Part shown: positions 6,276 to 14,586 of the stretch, in pieces | Numbering within the stretch: position 1 is the first letter of the stretch | Layout: every line of letters begins with the position of its first letter | NCBI GenBank assembly: GCA_002478115.1 | Contig: DLMH01000187.1 | Location: 1-32,939, forward strand | From: Candidatus Acidiferrum typicum | Lineage (GTDB): Bacteria; Acidobacteriota; Terriglobia; Acidiferrales; UBA7541 | DNA: 32,939 nucleotides | Reading direction: 5' to 3' | The notes under the pieces: model-generated | What the model saw: the letters and a program-made list of their open reading frames with translations, nothing else | What the model was told of the DNA's origin: nothing | Databases searched by the model: none | Program-made: the position numbers and the translations under genes

Positions 6276-8522
6276 CTAGCGCGGGCGCGGAATAGCGCGG
6301 ATTAGTTCCAGGAGGGCGCGCAGGCGGAAGGAATCGCAGGGCTTGGCGCCGAAACGGGCCCGCGCATACAACTCCGTGAATTCACGAACCGGGCCGGCGA
6401 GTTCGGGCCGCAAGCCGGAAGAAGTGGCAAATTCCAGCGGCGTTTGTGTGATGGGCCGGGCCAGGCCGCGCTTTTCGAGGAGCCGCAAAAGTTCGGCATA
6501 GAGGCGCGAGGCAAGTTGCGGATTGTTGCGTTCCGCCGGCGCACGGCGGACTTGCCAGGAAAACACCAGCCAGCGCAGCGCAGCGCGAATCCAATCGAAG
6601 CGCAGGACAACCAGGGCAAACACCAGCGCGATGGGAAACACAACGCTGAGCCAGGGGTGCACGGCTTGCCAGGCCGTCAAACCGTTCATGCTGCGATGCT
6701 TCATGCGCTCGAATTTCCGGCGCGCTAAACCAGCCCAATCCGTGGAATTCTGCCGGACGTTTCTCGCCAGTTGAATCTGATGCGAGAAATCGTAGTTGAT
6801 GACCCACTCGTTCCAGTTGAGCTGAAACCAATCGACATAGAGGGCCAGCCGGGAAAACAAGCCGGTGGCGTCTCCCGCGCCCGGCGGAGTAGGGTCGAAG
6901 GTCACCCACCCGGAACCCGGGAAGTACGCTTCCACCCAACTGTGCGCGTCGCTGGCGCGGACGATGTAGTCGCCGGCGACGTCGTTGTATTCGCCCGGGA
7001 GGAAGCCATTCACTTCGCGGGACGGAATGCTGAGTGTGCGCAGCATGATGGCCATCGCGGAAGCGAAGTACTCGCAGTGACCCGCGCGGGTCTCAAAGAG
7101 GAAATGAGCGAGGGGATCGTCGCCGGGCTTGCCCCTCAAGTTCAGCGTGTAAGTGAAATTGTCGCGCAGGTAGCTTTCCATGGCCACGGCCTTGTCGAAC
7201 GGGTTGCCCGCGGGTGCGGTGATCTTCCTGGCAAGCTCCGGAATGCGCTGATCGAGTGCGGGGGGAAGCTGGAGGTAGGTGTCGAGGACTTCTTGGGGAT
7301 AGACGGAGCCGGCCGTGCGGGCCCGCACGGGCCGCGATATCGGAAGAACGGAAACACCGTCGTAGCGGATCTGCCCGAAACTATGCGAAGCATTGAATAC
7401 GGACCCTGTGGAATCCAGGGCCAACGAACTGCCGCGAACGGAAGCGTAGTAGGTGTTCGCCCCGGCGAAAAAATTGCCTCGCAGCCTGACCACCTGAGCG
7501 GGCGCGAACAGCGCATCACTGGCGATGGGCTGCAGCAGGACCGTGAATTCGAGTGTCACGGCCGGCGGCGCTTCGAAGTCTTTACGGCTGGAGAGAATGA
7601 TCCAGCCATCAGGCATGGGCGATTGGATTTGCCGGTTCGATTCATCGTTGGTCCACCGCTTGCCGTCAAAATTGCTCAAGGCGATGCCGCGCCAGCGCAG
7701 CATCGGATACTTGACCGGCGAGCCGGTGCGCACGCGCATGACCACCGAAGTGCTCTGCTTGATCTCGCCAATCTGGCCGAGCTCGACGTTGTCCGTGAAG
7801 CCGCTCATCAGCGAGGGCTGAAAGCCGCTCCGCGCCAGGTAGCCCGCGCTGAAACGCGGAAAGAAGAAGAACAATAGGGAGCCGAACGCAACGCCGCCAA
7901 TCGCCACGCTGAGCACGGCGAGCGCCAGGGCACGATGGAAGCGGCGTTCGGTTTCCGAACGTGCCTGCAGCGGAGGGAAAACTGCCCCCGCGGCGCCGCG
8001 TCGAATTTCCAGACCGACAAAGGTAGCCACCCCGAAAAGCAAGAAAGCAAGGAAGAAAGCCAGGAAGTACGTATCAATGGTGAAGACGGCGGCGGCCAGA
8101 AGCGCGGCAAAAGCGAGCATGGCCAGGAAGATGGCGTCGCGATCCGTCACGGCGCTGTACAGCCGCAGGACGGTGACGAACAGCAGAAAGTGGACGGCGG
8201 CCAGGAGCGCTGCGTAGATCGTGGGATTGCCCGTACCCTCGGCAAGCGAGCGAGAATAAAACAGCATGTCCACGGGAACAACGAGGACGTAGGCGAGAAC
8301 GAATCGCGTGGCCGTGCTTTGCAGCAATTCAGCAGGGTGGCCGCGCCACCAGCGGACGCCCTTGTAAAGAATCGCCAGCGGTGCAGCGACGCTGCTGATG
8401 GCATCGAGCTTGCCGGTGGCGGCAAGCGCCAGAACGCCCGAGAGCACAAGGAAAAAGAGGGCCGTCCGATAGAACCGATCGGCCGGGAGCGAACTGCCGG
8501 GGGATGCGATGGAAGAAGCCAT
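6276..8522 (-). CDS. TgpA-type membrane transglutaminase-like protein (DUF3488, transglutaminase core, DUF4129)
   Basis: 748-residue inner-membrane protein. The first ~225 residues hold several membrane helices (DUF3488/TgpA N-terminal region). A periplasmic part follows with a transglutaminase-like cysteine protease core whose triad is visible: Cys483 in GHCEYFASAM, His527 in DAHSWVEAYF and Asp543 in TFDPTPP. One more membrane helix lies near residue 640, followed by a cytoplasmic DUF4129-like tail (RLYAELLRLLEKRGL). Such proteins usually sit next to MoxR and DUF58 genes, as here. The biochemical role is poorly known; the Pseudomonas homologue is essential. The ATG at 8522 is preferred over an in-frame start 25 codons upstream because GAGGG lies 7 bases before it. 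This is the last gene of the minus-strand block, 143 bases after mutY. Confidence 0.9.
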   Translation of the reverse strand: MASSIASPGSSLPADRFYRTALFFLVLSGVLALAATGKLDAISSVAAPLAILYKGVRWWRGHPAELLQSTATRFVLAYVLVVPVDMLFYSRSLAEGTGNPTIYAALLAAVHFLLFVTVLRLYSAVTDRDAIFLAMLAFAALLAAAVFTIDTYFLAFFLAFLLFGVATFVGLEIRRGAAGAVFPPLQARSETERRFHRALALAVLSVAIGGVAFGSLLFFFFPRFSAGYLARSGFQPSLMSGFTDNVELGQIGEIKQSTSVVMRVRTGSPVKYPMLRWRGIALSNFDGKRWTNDESNRQIQSPMPDGWIILSSRKDFEAPPAVTLEFTVLLQPIASDALFAPAQVVRLRGNFFAGANTYYASVRGSSLALDSTGSVFNASHSFGQIRYDGVSVLPISRPVRARTAGSVYPQEVLDTYLQLPPALDQRIPELARKITAPAGNPFDKAVAMESYLRDNFTYTLNLRGKPGDDPLAHFLFETRAGHCEYFASAMAIMLRTLSIPSREVNGFLPGEYNDVAGDYIVRASDAHSWVEAYFPGSGWVTFDPTPPGAGDATGLFSRLALYVDWFQLNWNEWVINYDFSHQIQLARNVRQNSTDWAGLARRKFERMKHRSMNGLTAWQAVHPWLSVVFPIALVFALVVLRFDWIRAALRWLVFSWQVRRAPAERNNPQLASRLYAELLRLLEKRGLARPITQTPLEFATSSGLRPELAGPVREFTELYARARFGAKPCDSFRLRALLELIRAIPRPR

Positions 8523-8665
8523 AGTGCAACCCTCAGAATAGCATCGGGCGAGCGATGGGCGGATGCCGGGAAACGAAAGGGTTATCGTGAACAGCAAAGG
8601 GATTTCGGTGATCAGACATCAGTTATCAGGAAGCAGCCTGCGGTCTCGACCGAGCGTTAGCTGTG

Positions 8666-9769
8666 TCATGAATCCAGAGCGGCGCGGGCGATTTTGCGCG
8701 TCAGGTTGGAGATCGGAACGGAGGAGAGATCGGAAAGCGGCAGGACTTTTGCCCCGGAGATCTGCGGAAGCTTCTTCAGCTTCATCCGGAAAGGCAGGAG
8801 CGTGATCGAACGGTACGTGACGGTGTGGCGGACTTTGGGCAATCGTTCGAGCGGCGCGGAGAATTTATGGCCGCGCCGCAGCGATTCTTCAAGGTTCGCG
8901 CGCAATTCGAGAGCGGCATCGCGGTGAACCTCAATGGTGGGGAAGTGCCACATGCGCGAAACAATCGCGCCCACATCGGCTTTGCGCGCCGGGCCGGCTT
9001 TCGGCTTTGGCGGAGGCAGGAGCAGCGTGTGGCCCTGGGGATCCAGCAGGACGGCGGCCGCGAGTTGGAGTTCCACCGTGGCGCGCTTCTTGCGTTTTTC
9101 CGGGATGGTGTCCGCAAGACCCAGCTTGCGAGCCGCGCAAAATTCGCTGACCGGGCAGAGGAGGCACTGCGGCAACTTGGGCGTGCAGAGGATGGCGCCA
9201 AGCTCCATCATGGCCTGATTCCAATCGCCAGGTGCCCTCGGAGCAAGCAGCGCCTCGGCGCTTTTCTGGAGTTCCTGCCAGCGTATGCCTGCGCGCAGAT
9301 CCCCGCGGATCGCCTGTAAGCGGGCCAGGACGCGGGCAACGTTGCCGTCGAGTACGGCGAGTTTCTGGCCGTAAGCCATGCTGAGAATTGCCGCGGCAGT
9401 GTACTTGCCGACGCCGGGAAGAGCGAGGGCCTCCGCTTCCGTGGCTGGAAAAACGCCGTTGTGGAGAGCCACGATTTGTTGCGCGGCCTTTTGCAGATTG
9501 CGCGCGCGCGAATAGTAGCCCAGGCCGGACCAGAGGCGAAGAACTTCTTCCTGTGGGGCTTCGGCAAGGGCATGCACATCGGGGAAAGCCTCCAGGAAGC
9601 GTTCGTAATAGGGAATGGCGGTGGCTACACGCGTCTGCTGCAGCATGATTTCCGAGAGCCAGATGCGATACGGGTCTTTTGAGCGGCGCCAGGGTAGATC
9701 GCGCTGGAATTGCGAGAACCACGCAAGAAGGTTTTTGCGAAAGCGGGCGAGTGCGGGTCCGGTGAGCAT
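8666..9769 (-). CDS. mutY: A/G-specific adenine DNA glycosylase MutY
   Basis: 367-residue base-excision repair enzyme that removes adenine mispaired with 8-oxoguanine. The HhH-GPD domain is intact: catalytic Glu40 in SEIMLQQTR, helix-hairpin-helix LPGVGKYTAAAI (about 117-128) and catalytic Asp141 in LDGNVARV. The four cysteines of the 4Fe-4S loop are at about 195, 202, 205 and 211 with the classic C-x6-C-x2-C-x5-C spacing. The C-terminal ~140 residues correspond to the NUDIX-like domain that recognises 8-oxoguanine. I chose the ATG at 9769; a GTG nine codons upstream (9796) is possible, and neither has a clear ribosome-binding site. The gene lies between the DUF58 and TgpA-type genes on the same strand, an unexpected place for a repair gene. 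Confidence 0.93.
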   Translation of the reverse strand: MLTGPALARFRKNLLAWFSQFQRDLPWRRSKDPYRIWLSEIMLQQTRVATAIPYYERFLEAFPDVHALAEAPQEEVLRLWSGLGYYSRARNLQKAAQQIVALHNGVFPATEAEALALPGVGKYTAAAILSMAYGQKLAVLDGNVARVLARLQAIRGDLRAGIRWQELQKSAEALLAPRAPGDWNQAMMELGAILCTPKLPQCLLCPVSEFCAARKLGLADTIPEKRKKRATVELQLAAAVLLDPQGHTLLLPPPKPKAGPARKADVGAIVSRMWHFPTIEVHRDAALELRANLEESLRRGHKFSAPLERLPKVRHTVTYRSITLLPFRMKLKKLPQISGAKVLPLSDLSSVPISNLTRKIARAALDS

Positions 9770-9853
9770 CGGCGCGATTAGTTTCGCACAAAACACCGTG
9801 GCGCGAGCCGGCGGAGCGGTCTTACGAGAACTCGGGGCAAGGACTCGCGAACC

Positions 9854-11194
9854 TCAAGAGGAGGGATCTTCGGCGAAAACGACATACGAGGAATTCCAGA
9901 TGTCCGCGGGAATCGAGCCGCGGGGCTGCGAGGTGACAACAACTTTGCAGGAATCGGGATCAGCTGCCAGTTGAGAGAGCAGATCGTGACCCGGCGCGGG
10001 CGCGATAGGCTGCACAAGCGCCAAATGGCGCAAGACGGCGAAAATATTTTCGGTGGCGGGGGCCAAGGGCACCTCCGCGCGAACACTGCGGAATTCCAGT
10101 TGCGTGTTGCGTTCGTGAAAACTCCAAGCAATGGCGGCACACAAGCTCACAGCGCGCTCGAAGCGCTCCTTTTCGGCCGCGGGAGAATTGGGCTGCGCCG
10201 CGGGACTGTGAGGATCGAAAACCAGCAGGACGCGGTAGTCGTCCTCGCGGGCGAATTCGCGGACCATCAGCACGCCGGTGCGCGCGGAAGCCTTCCAGTG
10301 GACATGGCGTGCGCTGTCATTTGGCAGGTAGTCGCGCAGGGCGTAAAGATCCTGGCCGCGGCCTTTGACCAGGCTTTCCACCGCTCCTTGAATGCCCGGT
10401 AGAACCTCCAGGAATTCCGGCGTGGCTTCCACGGAGGGATAGACGAGTGCCTCCGTGGCGAGATCGATGCGCCGGGCTTTCTGCAGAAAGCCAAAGGGAA
10501 AACGCGTGACGATGCGAAACGCTTCCTGGCGATAGACGCCGCGCTGGGAGAAGAGCATCGGCACGCTCTGCCGCGCCGAGGCCTTCCGGGGAAGATACGG
10601 AAAGTAGACGGGAGTTTCGAGCAGCGCGGCCGCGGGCGCGCCTTTTTTCTTCACCCCTTCCACGCGAAGTGAAAATGAGGGCAGCGTGAGCTTTTCATTC
10701 TGGAGTTCCACGGCGGCGCGCACCATTTGGCCCGCAAAGATGTGCTCCGGCAGATTCAGGCGCATGTCCACGCCAATAAGCGTGATGGAGGAAAGAATGC
10801 CGGACATAAGGATGCTGGCGATCAGGCAAGAGAGGATGAGGAAGAGAAGGTTGTTGCCGGTATTGATGGCCGCAAGGGCAACCAGGACGATCACCGCGAT
10901 GTAGATCCAGCCCTCCCGCGTAACACGGTATTCCATGCGGTAGCCGATCCAGCGCAGCGGGGTGCGCTTGGCCAGGACGGGAACCAACGTGACGGACACC
11001 CAAGCGGCCACCACGAGCGCGGTGATCGCGGAAGCGCTGGCCAGAAACAGGTTGCCAAGCTGCGCGGCAGCGCCGGAATAGAGAGCGAGAATCAGCGCGA
11101 CACTGAGGGCCGCCATGGAGAGAAAGAAGGCGCGGACCGCGGGGCGATCCGATTTGGCTATGAGGTTGGCGAATGTGGAGGAGAGAGAAGACAT
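9854..11194 (-). CDS. DUF58 domain membrane protein
   Basis: 446-residue membrane-anchored protein. Two hydrophobic helical regions occur in the first ~170 residues (AFFLSMAALSVALILAL onward, and WIYIAVIVLVALAAINTG). The C-terminal half carries the DUF58 signature: GRGQDLYALRDYLPND followed by VHWKASARTG and a VWA-like strand (YRVLLVFDPHS). DUF58 proteins are regularly encoded beside MoxR ATPases and are thought to be their partners or substrates, possibly as VWA-like adaptors. The start ATG at 11194 was chosen over an in-frame start 15 codons upstream because the protein-like sequence begins with MSSLSST; no strong ribosome-binding site is visible. It lies 77 bases downstream of the MoxR gene. 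Confidence 0.88.
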   Translation of the reverse strand: MSSLSSTFANLIAKSDRPAVRAFFLSMAALSVALILALYSGAAAQLGNLFLASASAITALVVAAWVSVTLVPVLAKRTPLRWIGYRMEYRVTREGWIYIAVIVLVALAAINTGNNLLFLILSCLIASILMSGILSSITLIGVDMRLNLPEHIFAGQMVRAAVELQNEKLTLPSFSLRVEGVKKKGAPAAALLETPVYFPYLPRKASARQSVPMLFSQRGVYRQEAFRIVTRFPFGFLQKARRIDLATEALVYPSVEATPEFLEVLPGIQGAVESLVKGRGQDLYALRDYLPNDSARHVHWKASARTGVLMVREFAREDDYRVLLVFDPHSPAAQPNSPAAEKERFERAVSLCAAIAWSFHERNTQLEFRSVRAEVPLAPATENIFAVLRHLALVQPIAPAPGHDLLSQLAADPDSCKVVVTSQPRGSIPADIWNSSYVVFAEDPSS

Positions 11195-11271
11195 GTGAGT
11201 GATGTCAGAACTCGGCGGCCAACAATCGGGAATCGGCAACCATAAATGACGAATTCAAGCGCTTTGCGGCA

Positions 11272-12219
11272 CTAGAGAGGCACGCGCACCGATTCGACAA
11301 TTTCCCGCAAAACATTTTCCGTCGTCTCCGATTTCTTCTGCAACGAAGCGTGGCGCGCGCTGGCAACCACGCGATGCGCGAACACGGGAACGGCCAGTTG
11401 CTTGAAGTCGTCGGGAAGACAGAAATCGCGGCCATCGAGAAACGCCCGCGCCTGCGCTGCACGTTGCAACATCAGCGTGCCGCGAGGGCTGACCCCCAGG
11501 GCCAACTGGTCCGATTTGCGGGTACGGTTGACGATTTCCAGGGCGTAATCGTGGAGGCTGGAGTCCACGCGCACGCGGGTCACCGTCTCCTGCATGGAGA
11601 GAACGTCGGTGACATCGGCGACCGGTTCCATAGCAGTAACGGGATCGTCGCTCGTGCGGCTGCGCAGAATCTCGCGCTCGGTTTCGTGGGAGGGATAGCC
11701 CATCTTCACGCGCATCAGGAAACGGTCAAGCTGGGATTCGGGAAGCGGGTAGGTGCCGTGATGCTCAACGGGATTTTGCGTGGCGATCACCAGAAACGGT
11801 TGCGGCAGCGGCATCGTGCGTCCATCGACGGTTACCTGAGCCTCGTTCATCGCTTCCAGCAGAGCGGATTGCGTGCGCGGCGTCGTGCGGTTGATTTCAT
11901 CGGCAAGAACGACGTTGGCAAAAATCGGGCCGCGGCGAAATTCGAACTCGCGCGATTCGGGATTGTAGACGCTAACGCCGAGGACGTCGCTGGGAAGAAG
12001 GTCGCTGGTGAACTGAACGCGCTGGAAGGTGCAATGAAAAGATTTGGCGAGCGCCTGCGCGAGCGTGGTTTTACCGACGCCGGGGACGTCTTCGATCAGC
12101 AGGTGGCCGCGCGCCAGCAGGGTAACCAGGGCCAGTTGGATCACATCTTCCTTGCCGAAAATGGCGCGCGCAATCGAGCGCTGCAGTTGCGTGACGATCT
12201 GAGAGGTGGCCGTCGGCAT
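11272..12219 (-). CDS. MoxR-family AAA+ ATPase
   Basis: 315-residue cytoplasmic AAA+ ATPase of the MoxR (AAA_3) family, chaperone-like proteins linked to maturation of VWA-domain complexes. Walker A is EDVPGVGKTTLAQAL (about 43-57), Walker B is VVLADEINRT (about 103-112), and sensor 1 is in VIATQNPVEH (about 144-153). The family-typical PLPESQLDRFLMR follows. The C-terminal lid domain ends at VRVPL. The ATG at 12219 begins the usual short N-terminus; 22 further in-frame codons upstream are probably not translated. It is the first gene of the minus-strand block MoxR, DUF58, MutY, TgpA-type protein, and diverges from the tRNA-Val gene. Confidence 0.92.
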   Translation of the reverse strand: MPTATSQIVTQLQRSIARAIFGKEDVIQLALVTLLARGHLLIEDVPGVGKTTLAQALAKSFHCTFQRVQFTSDLLPSDVLGVSVYNPESREFEFRRGPIFANVVLADEINRTTPRTQSALLEAMNEAQVTVDGRTMPLPQPFLVIATQNPVEHHGTYPLPESQLDRFLMRVKMGYPSHETEREILRSRTSDDPVTAMEPVADVTDVLSMQETVTRVRVDSSLHDYALEIVNRTRKSDQLALGVSPRGTLMLQRAAQARAFLDGRDFCLPDDFKQLAVPVFAHRVVASARHASLQKKSETTENVLREIVESVRVPL

Positions 12220-12304
12220 TGGTTGAAAACCCTTACTCTTCCTGCTACAAATAGATGAAGGGACGCGCAGGCGGTTGGCGCGCACGCAACACCCTTTACA
12301 ATTT

Positions 12305-12319
12305 GACGGGCGGCCCGTC
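12305..12319. promoter_or_regulatory. Palindrome upstream of tRNA-Val, overlapping a TTGACG element
   Basis: GACGGGC-G-GCCCGTC is a perfect inverted repeat (7-base arms, one central base). It overlaps TTGACG at 12303-12308, the best -35 candidate for the tRNA gene; a poor -10 (TTACCC, 12327-12332) lies 18 bases on. It sits between the divergent MoxR and tRNA genes and could be an operator or a short hairpin. Confidence 0.4.
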
Positions 12320-12344
12320 TCCGGGGTTACCCGTTACATCATGA

Positions 12345-12360
12345 CCCGTTCCAGAACGGG
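12345..12360. repeat. Palindrome running into the tRNA 5' end
   Basis: CCCGTTC-CA-GAACGGG is a perfect inverted repeat with 7-base arms. Its last three bases are the first three bases of the mature tRNA. In the precursor it could form a hairpin that competes with the acceptor stem. The related direct repeat ACCCGTT occurs at 12329 and 12344. Confidence 0.5.
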
Positions 12361-12433
12361 CGATTAGCTCAGCGGTTAGAGCGCTCGCCTCACACGCGAG
12401 AGGTCAAAGGTTCAAATCCTTTATCGCCCACCA
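12358..12433 (+). tRNA. tRNA-Val (anticodon CAC), CCA encoded
   Basis: A complete cloverleaf can be folded. The acceptor stem GGGCGAT pairs with ATCGCCC (12423-12429). The D stem is GCTC/GAGC, the anticodon stem CTCGC/GCGAG with loop CTCACAC, and the T stem AAAGG/CCTTT with loop TTCAAAT. The anticodon at 12391-12393 is CAC, reading the valine codon GUG. The discriminator A (12430) is followed by an encoded CCA. Confidence 0.97.
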
Positions 12434-12573
12434 CTCTCATAGTTTCGCATCATTTCTTCGTTTCCCCGAAAAATCGAAAGGAGATGTGTGCCTAAACAAT
12501 GGTCAGAGGCGAATTCTCCGAATCCCTGCCATTTGTGAACCCCATGCACAGGAGCCGTGCCCCAGCGCCTTTT

Positions 12574-12879
12574 TTATCTATCCGTTAGGATTGCTGGCAG
12601 GTCGCGAGCCCCATGGAGTACGGCGACGACTTGAACCTCCGAAGATCCCTCGTTTTGCCGATAAACTACAAGGTAGGAACTCACGGGCCAGAAGAGCACG
12701 TTGCGCGGAGTCAAGTCTGCGCGAGTGTGCCCGCTTCGCGGCCATTTCGCAAGATGCTCGAAGGCACTGAAGAATTGCTCGATCAATTGCTCGGCGGCGC
12801 TAATGTTCTCTCTCGCGATGAATTCCTGAATCTGGAGAAGATCTTCGAGCGCGAGAGGTGAGAGTTCGTAGGATGGCAT
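12574..12879 (-). CDS. parE: ParE/RelE-family toxin
   Basis: 101-residue small basic protein of the ParE branch of the RelE/ParE superfamily. Family features are the start (YELSPLALEDLLQIQEFI), the middle (HLAKWPRSGHTRADL) and the end (SSYLVVYRQNEGSSEVQVVAVLHGARD). ParE toxins poison DNA gyrase and RelE toxins cleave mRNA at the ribosome; the sequence favours ParE. It starts 6 bases after the stop of the antitoxin gene, the usual antitoxin-first order, so the two are co-transcribed and probably translationally coupled. The reading frame is intact. Confidence 0.88.
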   Translation of the reverse strand: MPSYELSPLALEDLLQIQEFIARENISAAEQLIEQFFSAFEHLAKWPRSGHTRADLTPRNVLFWPVSSYLVVYRQNEGSSEVQVVAVLHGARDLPAILTDR

Positions 12880-12885
12880 GGCAGG

Positions 12886-13134
12886 TTACTTGCCGCGCGC
12901 GCGGCGCAACCTGGTTCTCGCCTCTTCCGGCCGGATGCCTTTTCCCTCTTCCAGTTGCTGAAGGCCAAGATCAATTTTCGTGCGGATTTCGGCCAAGTGT
13001 CTTTGCCTGAGGATTTCCTGCTCCTCAAGCAGTCGGAGCGCCTCGCGGATGACTTCGGAAGCGGAAGTATAGCGGCCGCTCTCAACCCTTTCGGCGACCC
13101 AGCGTGCAAGTTCGGGAGTGAGTGAGACGTTCAT
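12886..13134 (-). CDS. parD: ParD-type antitoxin
   Basis: 82-residue antitoxin expected to bind and neutralise the ParE-like toxin encoded just downstream and to repress the shared promoter. The N-terminus (MNVSLTPELARWVAERVESGRYTSASE in several parts) is a ribbon-helix-helix DNA-binding domain. The C-terminal half is charged and helical, and would wrap around the toxin. The ATG at 13134 has AGGAG 6 bases before it and gives the normal family length; an in-frame start 12 codons upstream is unlikely. A palindromic operator lies at 13154-13180. Confidence 0.9.
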   Translation of the reverse strand: MNVSLTPELARWVAERVESGRYTSASEVIREALRLLEEQEILRQRHLAEIRTKIDLGLQQLEEGKGIRPEEARTRLRRARGK

Positions 13135-13153
13135 GGGGAACTCCTGGGGAGTA

Positions 13154-13180
13154 ATAACCAAGAATAGCATAGTTTGTTAT
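13154..13180 (-). promoter_or_regulatory. Putative operator/promoter of the parD-parE operon
   Basis: Inverted repeat ATAACCAA (13154-13161) and TTTGTTAT (13173-13180), 7 of 8 pairs matching, with 11 bases between. On the minus strand the centre contains TATGCT and TATTCT, good -10 candidates, and the stretch is AT-rich against a GC-rich background. It lies 20 bases upstream of the antitoxin start, where the ParD dimer would be expected to bind and repress. Confidence 0.5.
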
Positions 13181-13254
13181 CGACAAGGAGAAAGCTTCGC
13201 CCGCGATCACGAACCGGGCTTCTATAATGCTCGAAGAGGTCAGTGAGGACAGAC

Positions 13255-13734
13255 ATGTCGATTTTCCTTCGAACTGTGGAGTTTCTGGGCTTGAGTCTTT
13301 GGCTGGGGGCAGATGCGTTTCTGAGTTTTGTGGTCGCGCCGGGAGCGTTCGCGATTCTGGGGAATCGCGATGCCGCGGGAATGATGGTGGGATTTTCGCT
13401 CGCGCGGCTGCACTTTGCCGGAATTTTCCTGGGGCTGATTTTCCTGGCGGCGCGGCTCCTGCGGACGCAGAGTTTCACTAGCTTCACGGCTCCGGCGGCG
13501 CTTTGTGTGGTGTTGATGGTGGTGCTTACGGCCGCGTCGCAATTCACGGTCAGCAATCGCATGGAAAACTTGAAAAAAGAAATGGTGTCGGTGCAGAATA
13601 CGCCGGAAAACGATCCGCGGCGCGTGGCATTCAACCGGTTACACCACACCTCCGTGCGGTACGAGGGCGCCGTCCTGCTGCTGGGCCTCGCGGCGATGTA
13701 TCTCCTGGTCCGCGAAGTTTCCACGAAGTCATAA
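13255..13734 (+). CDS. DUF4149-like small membrane protein
   Basis: 159-residue integral membrane protein with four predicted helices: about residues 5-30 (FLGLSLWLGADAFLSFVVA), 45-65, 78-97 and 135-153. The pattern of an early WLGxxxFxxFVVAP motif and a polar loop before the last helix (NRMENLKKEM to FNRLHHTS) matches the DUF4149/TMEM205-like group, whose function is unknown. A perfect TATAAT (13223-13228) lies 26 bases upstream without a clear -35. I chose ATG 13255 (AGGA 6-7 bases before it); a GTG at 13243 is possible. The gene converges with the DNA glycosylase gene, leaving only 5 bases between the stops. Confidence 0.75.
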   Translation: MSIFLRTVEFLGLSLWLGADAFLSFVVAPGAFAILGNRDAAGMMVGFSLARLHFAGIFLGLIFLAARLLRTQSFTSFTAPAALCVVLMVVLTAASQFTVSNRMENLKKEMVSVQNTPENDPRRVAFNRLHHTSVRYEGAVLLLGLAAMYLLVREVSTKS

Positions 13735-13739
13735 ACCGA

Positions 13740-14468
13740 TTACTTTCGTTTGGTTTTGCGAGGCGCACGTTGTTTCTTGCTGCGCACAGGGCGGGGGCGG
13801 ATCTTGTTGGTGACTTTATAGCCGGCGCGTTCAAAGGCCCGCCACATGTACCAACTGGCGACGGTGCGAAATGGCCGCCAGCGCTCGCCAAATTTCAGGA
13901 GTTCCTGCGGCTTGGGCATGTGCTTCTTGCCGTAGGCCACGGACCAGCCCTTCTTCACGCCCAGATCGTGAATGGGCAGCACATCCGGCCGGCCCAAACG
14001 GAAAATCAGGAACATCTCCACGGTCCACGCGCCGATCCCGCGCACGGAGACCAGGCGCTCGACGAGTTCCTCATCGGACATCTTCACGGCCTCGTCGTGC
14101 GACGGCACCACTCCATCGAGAGTTTTTCGGGCAAGGTCGCGCATTGCCTCCACCTTTGCGCCTGAAAGGCCGGCCTTGCGCAATGTGGGCTTGCGAAATT
14201 TCAGGATTTCCTCGGGAGTGGGTACGCCGCCGGTCGCGCTCAGCGCCTTGATGCGCCCGAAAATAGTGGCGGCGGCTTTGCCCGAAATGGATTGGTAGGC
14301 GATGGATTCGAGGAGAACCTCGTAGGGCGATTGCGCGTCGGCGACGTCAATCTGGAAGGGCGTAGTCTCCGCGATGAGGCGTTGCAAGCATTCGTCGCGT
14401 TCCGATAAATGGCGGACGGCCTCGGCAAGGTCGAAAGCAAGATTCGTGGGCGGCCTGTTGATGGTCAT
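13740..14468 (-). CDS. DNA-3-methyladenine glycosylase II (AlkA-like, HhH-GPD)
   Basis: 242-residue base-excision repair glycosylase that removes alkylated purines. The helix-hairpin-helix is VRGIGAWTVEMFL (about 142-154) and the catalytic aspartate is Asp168 in LPIHDLGVKKG. Unlike E. coli AlkA it lacks the extra N-terminal domain and has no Fe-S cysteines, so it belongs to the short AlkA-like group. The tail is very basic (KIRPRPVRSKKQRAPRK) and may help DNA binding. The ATG at 14468 was chosen because the upstream in-frame extension (31 codons) is hydrophobic and unlike the family. It diverges from the ychF-like gene. Confidence 0.88.
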   Translation of the reverse strand: MTINRPPTNLAFDLAEAVRHLSERDECLQRLIAETTPFQIDVADAQSPYEVLLESIAYQSISGKAAATIFGRIKALSATGGVPTPEEILKFRKPTLRKAGLSGAKVEAMRDLARKTLDGVVPSHDEAVKMSDEELVERLVSVRGIGAWTVEMFLIFRLGRPDVLPIHDLGVKKGWSVAYGKKHMPKPQELLKFGERWRPFRTVASWYMWRAFERAGYKVTNKIRPRPVRSKKQRAPRKTKRK

Positions 14469-14586
14469 GGCGGTCCAAAAACATATCACAAAGGGATTGA
14501 GTTGGTCAGCGCGAATTACGGCCGCGGCCAGCCATGCCGCAAGGAAAACAGGCCTTACCACCGTCGTGTGCTAAGATTCAGAGTTT

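Noticed and set aside
6771..7877. Plus-strand open frame of 368 codons opposite the TgpA-type gene
   Set aside because: Antisense to the transglutaminase core with its complete catalytic triad; no domain visible.
12403..12433. tRNA 3' end as an attachment site of an integrated element
   Set aside because: No second copy of the tRNA 3' end and no integrase gene could be found in the window.
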